In this document: in pieces, positions 1-6,105 of the stretch | Numbering within the stretch: position 1 is the first letter of the stretch | Layout: each line of letters begins with the position of its first letter | Source: Aquimarina sp042434915 | GTDB taxonomy: Bacteria; Bacteroidota; Bacteroidia; Flavobacteriales; Flavobacteriaceae | Length of the DNA stretch: 64,000 nt | Direction: 5' to 3' | Assembly (NCBI RefSeq): GCF_042434915.1 | Contig: NZ_CP170198.1 | Coordinates: 1,302,001-1,366,000 of the forward strand | Notes under the pieces: generated by a model | Databases searched by the model: none | What the model saw: only the letters and a program-made list of their open reading frames with translations | Told to the model about the DNA's origin: nothing | Translations under genes and position numbers: made by a program

Positions 1-712
1 CGATGAATCTAGCGAACAGGACAAGAAAATAATGTACTATCAGAGACTTATCAGCGCAGGGAAAGTAAATGTAGATGCAGAACTTAAAGCAAAATCCTTT
101 TTACAAAACGTGCAAATGTTGTTACAACCTGTTAAAGTAATCAATCCGTATGCAGAGTTTTTAGAGTTGCCACAATCCGTATTTAAACCAAGAAGGACAA
201 ATACCCACTATTTACAATTTATAGAAGCCATTACCTTTTACAAACAGTATCAACGTGAAAAGCAGTACGATCAAAATACTGGTGAAGAATATATCGAAAC
301 CACGATCGAAGATATAGAAGAAGCCAATGAAATTATAAAAGAAGTTTTACTACGTAAAAGTGATACGATTAACGGTGCTTGTAGAGATCATTTAGAGCGG
401 TTAAAATCCTACTTAAAAGAAAATACCCAAACAACTTTTACCAATGCTGAAATACGCAGAAACTTACGGGTAAAAGAAACCACTCTACGAAGATATAACA
501 AACAGTTACTTGAAGAAGGTTATATAAAACGTATCAAAAAGGCTAAAACCAAAAGCTATTGCTTCGAGGTTATTGATTTACAAGAATATGATAAGTTAAA
601 AGACCAAATTGATAAAGCATTACAAAACTGCATAGTGCAAATCGAACCCGCCAGTTCGCCACTTCCTCGCCACTCCCCAAAAGGCGATACTAAAAACAAG
701 AAAGCTAGTTAG
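1..712 (+). CDS. Primase/helicase-like P-loop ATPase, 3' part (5' end outside window)
   Basis: This is the C-terminal 236 residues of the ATPase seen complete at 6106-7674. The reading frame is already open at base 2 and the protein matches the distal half of that copy, so the gene is cut by the window edge, not broken. This part lacks the Walker motifs. It ends in a basic winged-helix-like region (around LRVKETTLRRYNKQLLEEGY) followed by a polar tail. It is followed after 40 bp by the first recombinase gene, as in the complete unit. Its presence shows that another copy of the mobile unit begins upstream of the window. Confidence 0.85.
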   Translation, partial: DESSEQDKKIMYYQRLISAGKVNVDAELKAKSFLQNVQMLLQPVKVINPYAEFLELPQSVFKPRRTNTHYLQFIEAITFYKQYQREKQYDQNTGEEYIETTIEDIEEANEIIKEVLLRKSDTINGACRDHLERLKSYLKENTQTTFTNAEIRRNLRVKETTLRRYNKQLLEEGYIKRIKKAKTKSYCFEVIDLQEYDKLKDQIDKALQNCIVQIEPASSPLPRHSPKGDTKNKKAS

Positions 713-752
713 TTACAAAAACTCGCCACAGAAATCTAAAAAAGACATACCG

Positions 753-1685
753 ATGAAAAAATTAAAGCTACAAAATGATAGTTACAGGATGTTTATATCC
801 AATTTTAAAGAATGGTTGGACATACTAGGCTATGCAGAAACCACAGTCTATAACTTGCCAAACCATTTACAAGAGTTCTTTTACTGGCTCGAATCTCACG
901 GACATACCGATATTAATACAATTACCGCAAAACACATCAAAGATTACTATGAAGAACTCAAACAACGCGCCAATGATAGAAGGTATGGAGCATTGAGCAA
1001 ATCCTATCTAAACAAACACCAACAAGCCTTAAAGAAGTTCAAAGAATACTTGCAAAACCATAATCATAAAGGGATCAGCATACACCTTAAATCAGAATCC
1101 TACCCCATAGAAGAAAAGATGAATATCCTTACCCAATCCGAAATAAAAGAGATGTTCTTGGCAACCTCTTACAGTAACAAGCGTAAATGTATCAGGTTAC
1201 GGGATAAAGCAATACTGACCATATTCTACAGTTGTGGGTTGCGCAGAAATGAAGCCATACACCTAGATATAAAAGACGTGTTTTTTGATAAAGAACGGAT
1301 CTACGTACGTAAAGGAAAGAATTATAAAGAAAGGTTCGTACCACTTAACAAATGTAATCTACGAATCTTGGAAGATTATATCTATGAAAGTCGCCCAGAG
1401 TTTAAAAACCATACTGAAAACGAAGCATTGTTTATGAGCATCCACGGCAAGCGATTGGACGGAATGAGTTTTGCCAACCGTTTAAAAGCAATCGTTACAG
1501 CTACCGAAAATAATAAAATCATAGAAAAACAAATTACTCTTCATACCCTACGCCACTCTATTGCCACCCACTTACTGCAAAGAGATGTGCCATTAGAAAG
1601 TATTAAACATTTTTTAGGGCATAGCAGTTTAGAATCCACACAAATTTATACGCACATCCTAAAAACAATAGAAAATGAATTATGA
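753..1685 (+). CDS. Tyrosine recombinase 1 (catalytic), copy 1
   Basis: This 310-residue protein is an XerC/D-type tyrosine recombinase. It has an N-terminal SAM-like core-binding domain (about residues 10-105) and a catalytic domain with all key residues: Arg164 in CGLRRNE, a Lys in the beta-hairpin GKNYKER, His264 and Arg267 in HTLRH, His290 in LGH and Tyr299 in IYTHI. It starts 40 bp after the ATPase gene and overlaps the second recombinase gene by 11 bp, so the pair is probably translated in coupled fashion. Paired overlapping recombinases are typical of site-specific transposons and integrative elements. It is the most likely enzyme for integration at the RHS YPFG codons. The second copy is at 7715-8647. 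Confidence 0.93.
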   Translation: MKKLKLQNDSYRMFISNFKEWLDILGYAETTVYNLPNHLQEFFYWLESHGHTDINTITAKHIKDYYEELKQRANDRRYGALSKSYLNKHQQALKKFKEYLQNHNHKGISIHLKSESYPIEEKMNILTQSEIKEMFLATSYSNKRKCIRLRDKAILTIFYSCGLRRNEAIHLDIKDVFFDKERIYVRKGKNYKERFVPLNKCNLRILEDYIYESRPEFKNHTENEALFMSIHGKRLDGMSFANRLKAIVTATENNKIIEKQITLHTLRHSIATHLLQRDVPLESIKHFLGHSSLESTQIYTHILKTIENEL

Positions 1686-2553
1686 CGATTACCTCAAAAA
1701 AGAAGGGTATACAGAAAAGACCATCTGTACCAAAGATATCGAACGGCAAAACTTTACAAAATGGTGTAAGCGGCAATCCACTACACCTGTACAAATAGAT
1801 TACAAAACCTGTTTAAAATATATCAAGCACCTGACCAGAAAAGGAAACAGTAAAAGGACGATCAACCATAAACTGGGAAGCCTGAAAACCTACTTCAATT
1901 ACTTGATAAGCGAAGCATATAGGATGGATAATCCCATTGAAACCGTTGTAGTCCGAGGTGCAAGAAGGAATATTAACCACAACCTGCTCGAGTCGGAAGA
2001 ACTGGAAGACCTGTACTACAGTTTTGAAACCGAAAAAGCCCGTAACCAATACTTAAAATACCGCTTGAAACGCGATAAAATAATTATCGGCTTGCTCGTT
2101 TACCAAGGGTTAAGTACTTCAGACCTTGGAAGCCTAAAACTGGAACATTTACGACTCTCTAAAGGGAAACTCTATGTACCAAGCAGAAATCGCAGCAATG
2201 CTAGGGAACTGGAATTAAAACCCTGGCAAATAATGGAACTAATGGAATATATAAATGAGATAAGGGAAAAACTTTTAAAACAAAACAACATCCAGAATGA
2301 TCAATTAATCTTGCATGCTATGGTGTCCAACCTTGTCAGTGCTACTGTGAGAAAACTTAAAAAAATTAATCATAAGGTAGAAAGCATCCATCAAATCCGT
2401 GCTTCAGTAATTACCAATTGGTTGGGGCAATACAACCTTAGAAAAGTACAATACTTAGCAGGTCACCGCTATATCAGTTCTACCGAAAGATATTTACAAG
2501 ATGATTTGGAAAACTTGCACGAAATCGTCAATAACTATCATCCTATATCCTAA
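1675..2553 (+). CDS. Tyrosine recombinase 2 (Arg I replaced), copy 1
   Basis: This 292-residue phage-integrase-family protein overlaps recombinase 1 by 11 bp. The fold is clear: a core-binding domain, then a catalytic domain with HQIRA (His239, Arg242), LAGH (His264) and the nucleophile Tyr273 in STERYLQDD. The first catalytic Arg is absent: the segment aligned with CGLRRNE of its partner reads QGLSTSD, with Ser147 at the Arg position, and the HxxRH motif ends in Ala. It may be an architectural or strand-selective partner in a heteromeric recombinase, or may act by a modified mechanism. Both copies share the change, so it is not recent decay of one copy. Confidence 0.88.
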   Translation: MNYDDYLKKEGYTEKTICTKDIERQNFTKWCKRQSTTPVQIDYKTCLKYIKHLTRKGNSKRTINHKLGSLKTYFNYLISEAYRMDNPIETVVVRGARRNINHNLLESEELEDLYYSFETEKARNQYLKYRLKRDKIIIGLLVYQGLSTSDLGSLKLEHLRLSKGKLYVPSRNRSNARELELKPWQIMELMEYINEIREKLLKQNNIQNDQLILHAMVSNLVSATVRKLKKINHKVESIHQIRASVITNWLGQYNLRKVQYLAGHRYISSTERYLQDDLENLHEIVNNYHPIS

Positions 2554-2601
2554 AAACATGTAGGATAGGAATCAAAAAACTAATAATATTAATATAAAAA
2601 C

Positions 2602-2609
2602 TATCTTTG
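2602..2609 (+). promoter_or_regulatory. Bacteroidetes -7 promoter element before the TA pair
   Basis: TATCTTTG matches TAnnTTTG perfectly. It lies only 2 bp before the first ATG of the antitoxin (2612), so transcription would begin around or after that ATG. This favours a start at an internal Met (2633, MGALELK). No clear -33 TTG is seen. The same site recurs at 9564-9571. Confidence 0.55.
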
Positions 2610-2611
2610 TT

Positions 2612-2845
2612 ATGAATGTAAAAATGATGATTATGGGAGCATTAGAGCTAAAGGATGAGCTTCATAAGTTTGTAGATATTGGAGATCCTCAGTTTTTAGA
2701 AGTTATGTATAAGGCTGCTAAAGATTATATGGAACAAAAACGTAAGGATAGAATGATTGCAGAAGGAGAAGAAGATATCAAAGAAGGTAGGACACATAGC
2801 TTAAAAGAAGCAAGAAAAATTATTAATAATTGGGACGTAAAATAA
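2612..2845 (+). CDS. ParD-like antitoxin, copy 1
   Basis: This small acidic/basic 77-residue protein sits immediately upstream of, and overlapping, a ParE/RelE-type toxin gene. No strong DNA-binding motif is visible. The C-terminal half is charged and helical, as expected for the toxin-neutralising part of a ParD/RelB-class antitoxin. The promoter element at 2602-2609 suggests that translation really begins at Met8 (2633), giving 70 residues. The pair sits at the end of the recombinase operon and has its own promoter, so it would act as an addiction module that keeps the element. The assignment rests mostly on gene context. Confidence 0.7.
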   Translation: MNVKMMIMGALELKDELHKFVDIGDPQFLEVMYKAAKDYMEQKRKDRMIAEGEEDIKEGRTHSLKEARKIINNWDVK

Positions 2846-3153
2846 AACCAGTTGAACTTACTACTCGTGCTATAAACGATTTAGGAAAGTTTAAAGAATT
2901 CTACTACAAAAGTTACGGAGCAAAAAAGACAGAAGAAATTATTGATATCATTTTTGAGCGCATGGAAATGCTAGAAAATCCTGATATTGATTTATCAAAA
3001 ATTGGTTCTATCGATGATGAGTTCTCTCATTTAAAACGTGAATATCGCAAACTCATTGAACATCATTGTAAAATTACTTACCGAGTTGGAAAATCAAAAA
3101 TTTATGTAGTCCGTATTTTTGACACTCGTCAAAACCCTAAGAAAAATAAGTAA
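2830..3153 (+). CDS. ParE/RelE-family toxin, copy 1
   Basis: This protein of about 107 residues has the RelE/ParE fold pattern: VELTTRAINDLGKFKEFYY (helix 1), a second helix around EEIIDIIFERMEML, then HLKREYRKLIEHHCKITYRV and the final strand KIYVVRIFDTRQNP, the usual C-terminal signature of plasmid stabilisation toxins. The start is probably TTG at 2830, 16 bp inside the antitoxin gene; no ATG is available upstream in frame, so translational coupling is likely. By family it should be either a gyrase poison (ParE) or an mRNA interferase (RelE); the sequence does not decide which. Confidence 0.85.
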   Translation: MGRKIKPVELTTRAINDLGKFKEFYYKSYGAKKTEEIIDIIFERMEMLENPDIDLSKIGSIDDEFSHLKREYRKLIEHHCKITYRVGKSKIYVVRIFDTRQNPKKNK

Positions 3154-3643
3154 AAAAAATAAGGTGTCTCCCTCCGGTCGGCATTTAGTAGCACAGGCTA
3201 CTCCGCTATCGCTGTGAGTGCCTGTTGGCTGTCAATGGTCTCGGGGCATCCCTTTCTAGGGCAATAATTTATTATTCTGTAAAAAGCTCCATAAAAATTA
3301 TTCCCTCAGCCGCCTAGATGCCCCTCGTCGTGTTCCCGGTCTTTTTTGTGTCACGATTATTAAAGGCAATAATACGCGCCACAAAAAACTCCTACACACT
3401 TCATTGGCTCCATCGCTCTGGTCGCAGCCTAGCCGGTTTTATTTTAAAGGAATTATTTTATCAAATGAAAAATAAAAACCGGTTGGCACATCCCTTCACC
3501 ACGCTTGGGCGTGGCTCTCGGTCTGTGTCGGCTGCTCCGTTCCGCTTAGCTGTCGCCTAGAGCGCTCAAACGCCGCAGGGCTTCCTCCATAGGCGGACAG
3601 GTTTATCAGCAGTGCGTGTTACACTGAGTTTATCGAAGCGCAC

Positions 3644-3811
3644 TCAATCGCCGTTCAGGCTAGCATTTATCTTAAAGCTGAAGGTCAGCCGCATTATCCT
3701 ACGTACTTCAACTTTAAGCTAAATGAATTTTACACTTCTAAAGTGGAATAGCGGAAAGGTTAAAGCTGTGGACTGTTCCGCTTTAGAAGTGCTAGCCAAA
3801 GTGGCGATTGA
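3644..3811 (+). ncRNA. Branched RNA-like structure (three-way junction), copy 1
   Basis: A long-range closing stem pairs 3644-3652 (TCAATCGCC) with 3803-3811 (GGCGATTGA) and, after a symmetric 5/5 internal loop, 3658-3664 with 3791-3797 (GCTAGCC). Inside it are two long hairpins: 3664-3683 with 3706-3725 (18 of 20 pairs), and 3733-3751 with 3773-3791, where the only two deviations from Watson-Crick pairing are G-U pairs. That favours RNA, but only covariation in homologues would prove it. Transcription is not shown by the sequence. The same structure recurs at 10606-10773. Confidence 0.55.
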
Positions 3812-4012
3812 ACGCCCGCGCAAACTTGCTCAAAAAACACTCAAAATGCCCCCAAACCCGTCTAAATCACGTTTAATAGCACTTTTATACTGTTCAATAT
3901 TAGAATATTACCCTTAAAAAATCGTGTCTTAAAAGTCAAATCTTACATTCCGAATGTAAAAGCGTTGGTGCGCCTGAGGCGGGTTGGCTGGAGCCGTTGG
4001 CCAGGGAGTATT

Positions 4013-4101
4013 GTACATAATACTTGTTATAATTACACCCGCAACAAAACACTGCAGAAGGCTATCGATTAAGGGAAGCTATTATAACTCGTATTATGTA
4101 C
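4013..4101 (+). repeat. Imperfect 21-bp inverted repeat near the element end, copy 1
   Basis: 4013-4033 (GTACATAATAC..TTATAAT) is the reverse complement of 4081-4101 except for two central bases, with a 47-bp loop. It lies about 210 bp before the YPFG junction. It could be a recombinase accessory site or arm-type site. The copy is at 10975-11063. Confidence 0.6.
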
Positions 4102-4194
4102 CATACCGAGGAAAAGGAAGCAGCAGCAAGACAGGGATTTATTGCCTTAGCAATAATCTGGGTTGCTGCTGCGTGGCTTTTAGGGAGTATTTAG
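4096..4194 (+). CDS. Candidate small membrane peptide, copy 1
   Basis: A 32-codon ATG frame encodes a charged N-terminus (MYHTEEKEAAARQ) followed by one hydrophobic stretch (GFIALAIIWVAAAWLLGSI) and a stop at 4192-4194. It looks like a one-helix membrane peptide. Its alanine codons also form the inverted repeat at 4120-4172, so the frame may be a by-product of the DNA structure, or the structure a by-product of the codons. No ribosome binding site is evident. It is conserved in the second copy only because that copy appears identical. Confidence 0.3.
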   Translation: MYHTEEKEAAARQGFIALAIIWVAAAWLLGSI

Positions 4195-4310
4195 TACTTT
4201 AGCATAGCAGAATGATGATAGAAAGAACGTTCTTTTTTAAAAAATGTAAGCTGTTCTTGGAGTAGAACCGAGGGAAAGTGCGCCAATGTTAAAAAAAATG
4301 CATAAACGTC

Positions 4311-4322
4311 TATCCCTTTGGA
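4311..4322 (+). other. YPFG junction (proposed integration site), copy 1
   Basis: TATCCCTTTGGA encodes Tyr-Pro-Phe-Gly in the RHS frame, the conserved motif that precedes the C-terminal RHS core in Bacteroidetes RHS proteins. It is the last shared sequence of the two long repeats; downstream the copies encode different RHS tips in the same frame. Upstream in frame there is only a short stretch and then a stop at 4290-4292. This marks where the mobile unit joins an RHS gene. Confidence 0.7.
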
Positions 4323-5186
4323 CTTGAACTTAAATACGGTTCTGATCATCCGAACTCCTTGATTACTGGACGTAAACACGAATATGGATTTATTGGGGTT
4401 GAGGAAGTTAACGAACTTGATCTTGGATTGGTTGCAATGGACTGGAGGCATTACGATCCAGCTATTGGAAGGTTTGTAGGAATTGACGCTCTTTCAGAAA
4501 GTTATAACGATCATACACCATACCATTATTCGAAGAATAGTCCACTAATGTACAGCGATCCTACAGGATTGTTTACAGATGTTGTCAATGAGGATGACCC
4601 AAGCCAAGTAATTCATATTGAAGACGGATATGATTTTGAATGGGTTGTTGATGCAGCTACTTTTAATACTATACAAGAAGCAGGGGATATTCCAGACAAC
4701 CTGAAATGGGATCGTACCAAAGCGTTTTGGAAACAAGTTTGGCAGGAGGTAACAACGTCAGATGGTAGCGCTTCAGATGAAGTAACCCAATTTATGATCA
4801 CTGACGAGATAGAGGATGGTATTGAAACAATTGACCGATTATCAAATGGACAATATGCAGGAGCTGCGTTAACCTTATTTTTAAGAAAAGTTCAAAAAGG
4901 AAAAAAAGGGTATAATCTGATAAAAAAGCTGTTTAAAAGTGGTAAAAAAGGTAAAATGCCTACGCCTGACCTAAATCCTGACCAATTTAAAAGAGTTGGA
5001 GATACAAGAGTCCACAAAAAGACAGGTGCTATTTACAAAAAATCACATACTAGTCATGGTAATGTAGGTAATACGGGAGATCAATGGAAGGCTTATCCAA
5101 AAGGCACAACAGATTTTGGAAAAACTTCAAAAACAACGGGTACTCGAGTTACTATCGATGGAGATGGAAAAGTAATAGGAAATTAA
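4311..5186 (+). CDS. Orphan RHS tip 1: RHS core end plus basic C-terminal toxin domain
   Basis: From the YPFG codons the frame runs for 291 residues. The first ~85 are the RHS repeat-associated core end: YGFIGVEE, DWRHYDPAIGRFVGIDAL, YHYSKNSPLMYSDPTGLF. A variable region and a basic linker (KKGKKGYNLIKKLFKSGKKGK) follow, then a compact C-terminal domain (FKRVGDTRVHKKTGAIYKKS through GTRVTIDGDGKVIGN) rich in His, Lys and Gly, which resembles small nuclease-type polymorphic toxin domains; the family was not identified. There is no ATG at the start; the first usable codon is TTG at 4359. It is probably silent until joined to an RHS body. The putative immunity gene follows 11 bp later. Confidence 0.82.
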   Translation, partial: YPFGLELKYGSDHPNSLITGRKHEYGFIGVEEVNELDLGLVAMDWRHYDPAIGRFVGIDALSESYNDHTPYHYSKNSPLMYSDPTGLFTDVVNEDDPSQVIHIEDGYDFEWVVDAATFNTIQEAGDIPDNLKWDRTKAFWKQVWQEVTTSDGSASDEVTQFMITDEIEDGIETIDRLSNGQYAGAALTLFLRKVQKGKKGYNLIKKLFKSGKKGKMPTPDLNPDQFKRVGDTRVHKKTGAIYKKSHTSHGNVGNTGDQWKAYPKGTTDFGKTSKTTGTRVTIDGDGKVIGN

Positions 5187-5197
5187 ATTTTTAGAAA

Positions 5198-5590
5198 ATG
5201 TATTTTGAAGATATTTATAATAAAGTAGCGCCCTTATGGAAAAAGGAATTCTCCTTGGAAGGGATCGAAGAAACGGAAACTTATATTCAAGATATAAGGC
5301 AGGAGCATAATAGGGTTGAAGATATTATTGACTTTACTGAAAAAGAAAAATATACGGAATGGGAAGGTATGCTTGCATTTACTATGTATCAGACATTGAC
5401 AGCTTTTTCAATAGACAAATGGAAAAAAGAAAAAGTAAAGTCCATTAACATAAATGATATATCGATAACTCTATTCGAAAAATATTTTAAAGAAAATATG
5501 GAACCCGAGGATGAGTTCGAAGGTAATGAGGAATACTTAAAACAATATAAAGGTTTTAGGAATCCACCTTCAGATATTACAAGTCAATAA
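5198..5590 (+). CDS. Putative immunity protein for RHS tip 1
   Basis: This is a 130-residue acidic, cytoplasmic-looking protein without signal peptide. It starts 11 bp after the toxin tip and is followed by a terminator. It is predicted to be mostly helical (EETETYIQDIRQEHNRVEDI, EWEGMLAFTMYQTLTAF) with an acidic tail, well suited to bind the strongly basic toxin domain encoded just upstream. No family was recognised. Position and charge are the whole case: polymorphic toxin genes are regularly followed by their immunity gene. Confidence 0.65.
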   Translation: MYFEDIYNKVAPLWKKEFSLEGIEETETYIQDIRQEHNRVEDIIDFTEKEKYTEWEGMLAFTMYQTLTAFSIDKWKKEKVKSININDISITLFEKYFKENMEPEDEFEGNEEYLKQYKGFRNPPSDITSQ

Positions 5591-5595
5591 TAAAA

Positions 5596-5618
5596 GGCCA
5601 CCCTTGGGTGGTTTTTTT
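5596..5618 (+). terminator. Terminator after immunity gene 1
   Basis: CCACC-CTTG-GGTGG (stem 5598-5611) followed by seven Ts. The T-tract runs into the stop codon of the converging XRE gene. Confidence 0.7.
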
Positions 5619-5946
5619 ATGCGTAAGCCTTTTTAGTTTTAAAGTCACGTAGTGCCATATCAATCATATTGTAGAGAAAGTTCTTATTATCTTCTGAAAG
5701 TTCGGAGATACGTTCTAGTCGTTCGATAGCTTGCTTATCAAGTTGCAGTTTACTTTTGCCAATCAAATAATCGACAGAAATCTCTAAGGCGTCTGCAATT
5801 TTTACCACTACATCAATAGAAGGTTTAATATCACCTCGTTCATATCTTCCTACCACATCACCAGAAGTATCGATCATCTTGCCCAAAGCAGCCTGAGAAA
5901 GTTTTTTCTTCTTACGTAGTAGCATCATATTATCTCCAAAATCCAT
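5617..5946 (-). CDS. XRE-family repressor of the mobile unit
   Basis: This 109-residue regulator has an N-terminal Cro/CI-type helix-turn-helix (LRKKKKLSQAALGKMIDTSG, GRYERGDIKPS) and a short helical C-terminal dimerisation segment ending KKAYA. The start at 5946 (MDFGDN) is chosen because the longer frame would run through its own promoter and into the divergent ATPase gene. It is divergent from the ATPase-recombinase operon, with a palindrome covering both -33 elements, so it most likely represses both transcripts and controls excision or integration. Its 3' end marks the left end of every unit and survives in two scars at 12683 and 12921. Confidence 0.85.
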   Translation of the reverse strand: MDFGDNMMLLRKKKKLSQAALGKMIDTSGDVVGRYERGDIKPSIDVVVKIADALEISVDYLIGKSKLQLDKQAIERLERISELSEDNKNFLYNMIDMALRDFKTKKAYA

Positions 5947-5987
5947 AATGATAAGTATTGAAAATGATTGTAAAATCAGTGTTTTGG

Positions 5988-6061
5988 CAAAAATAGATGA
6001 TTTATAAGTCATAAACAATAATGAAAAGGCTTGTTTATATAAGATTGATAATGTAGCTTTG
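5988..6061 (+). promoter_or_regulatory. Divergent promoters and shared operator
   Basis: For the XRE gene (minus) the -7 element is CAAAAATA read in reverse (5988-5995) with its -33 TTG at 6016-6018. For the ATPase operon (plus) the -7 is TAGCTTTG (6054-6061) with a -33 TTG at 6031-6033. Both spacers are 20 bp. The perfect inverted repeat ATAAACAA (6011-6018) / TTGTTTAT (6031-6038) contains the -33 triplets of both promoters, so one bound repressor dimer could switch both off. Confidence 0.7.
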
Positions 6062-6105
6062 TGAATGATAAGTCTTAAAAAACTTTTTAAAAATATTTTT
6101 CCACG

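Larger units (their letters stand above)
3154..4310 (+). other. Structured non-coding region of the mobile unit, copy 1
   Basis: About 1.15 kb lies between the toxin gene and the RHS tip with no convincing long gene, and it is visibly GC-richer than its surroundings. It is full of inverted repeats: 3243-3250 with 3317-3324 enclosing 3258-3270 with 3295-3306; 3433-3445 with about 3467-3482; the branched structure at 3644-3811; 4013-4033 with 4081-4101; and 4120-4129 with 4163-4172 enclosing 4139-4145 with 4150-4156. This is either a large structured RNA or folded DNA used as a recombination or replication site. No known RNA family was recognised. Confidence 0.7.
1..4322 (+). repeat. Long direct repeat, copy 1 of 2 (4322 bp visible)
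   Basis: Bases 1-4322 reappear at 6963-11284 (offset 6962). All proteins and shadow frames in the two copies are the same, and I saw no mismatch on reading, though this was not a base-by-base alignment. The repeat ends abruptly after TATCCCTTTGGA; the next bases differ completely between copies. The left limit of this copy is the window edge, so the true repeat may be longer. Confidence 0.95.
1..5616 (+). mobile_element. RHS-tip mobile unit 1 (left part missing)
   Basis: Unit 1 contains, in order, the ATPase 3' end, recombinase 1, recombinase 2, antitoxin, toxin, structured non-coding region, RHS tip 1 and its putative immunity gene, ending at a terminator before the next unit's XRE gene. 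The boundaries are inferred by comparison with unit 2. The common order, the shared terminator-XRE junction and the shared YPFG junction support a modular element rather than a simple tandem duplication, because the tips differ. Confidence 0.7.

Noticed and set aside
3318..3560. Open frame of 80 codons in the structured region (and its copy at 10280-10522)
   Set aside because: It runs through inverted repeats, has no recognisable protein features, and its conservation between copies is uninformative because the copies appear identical.
3723..3917. 64-codon frame overlapping the branched structure (and copy at 10685-10879)
   Set aside because: It includes both arms of a long hairpin; no promoter, no domain, composition explained by the structure.
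3154..4310. Group II intron or retron
   Set aside because: No reverse transcriptase gene is present and I saw no domain V-like hairpin; the nearby enzymes are tyrosine recombinases.
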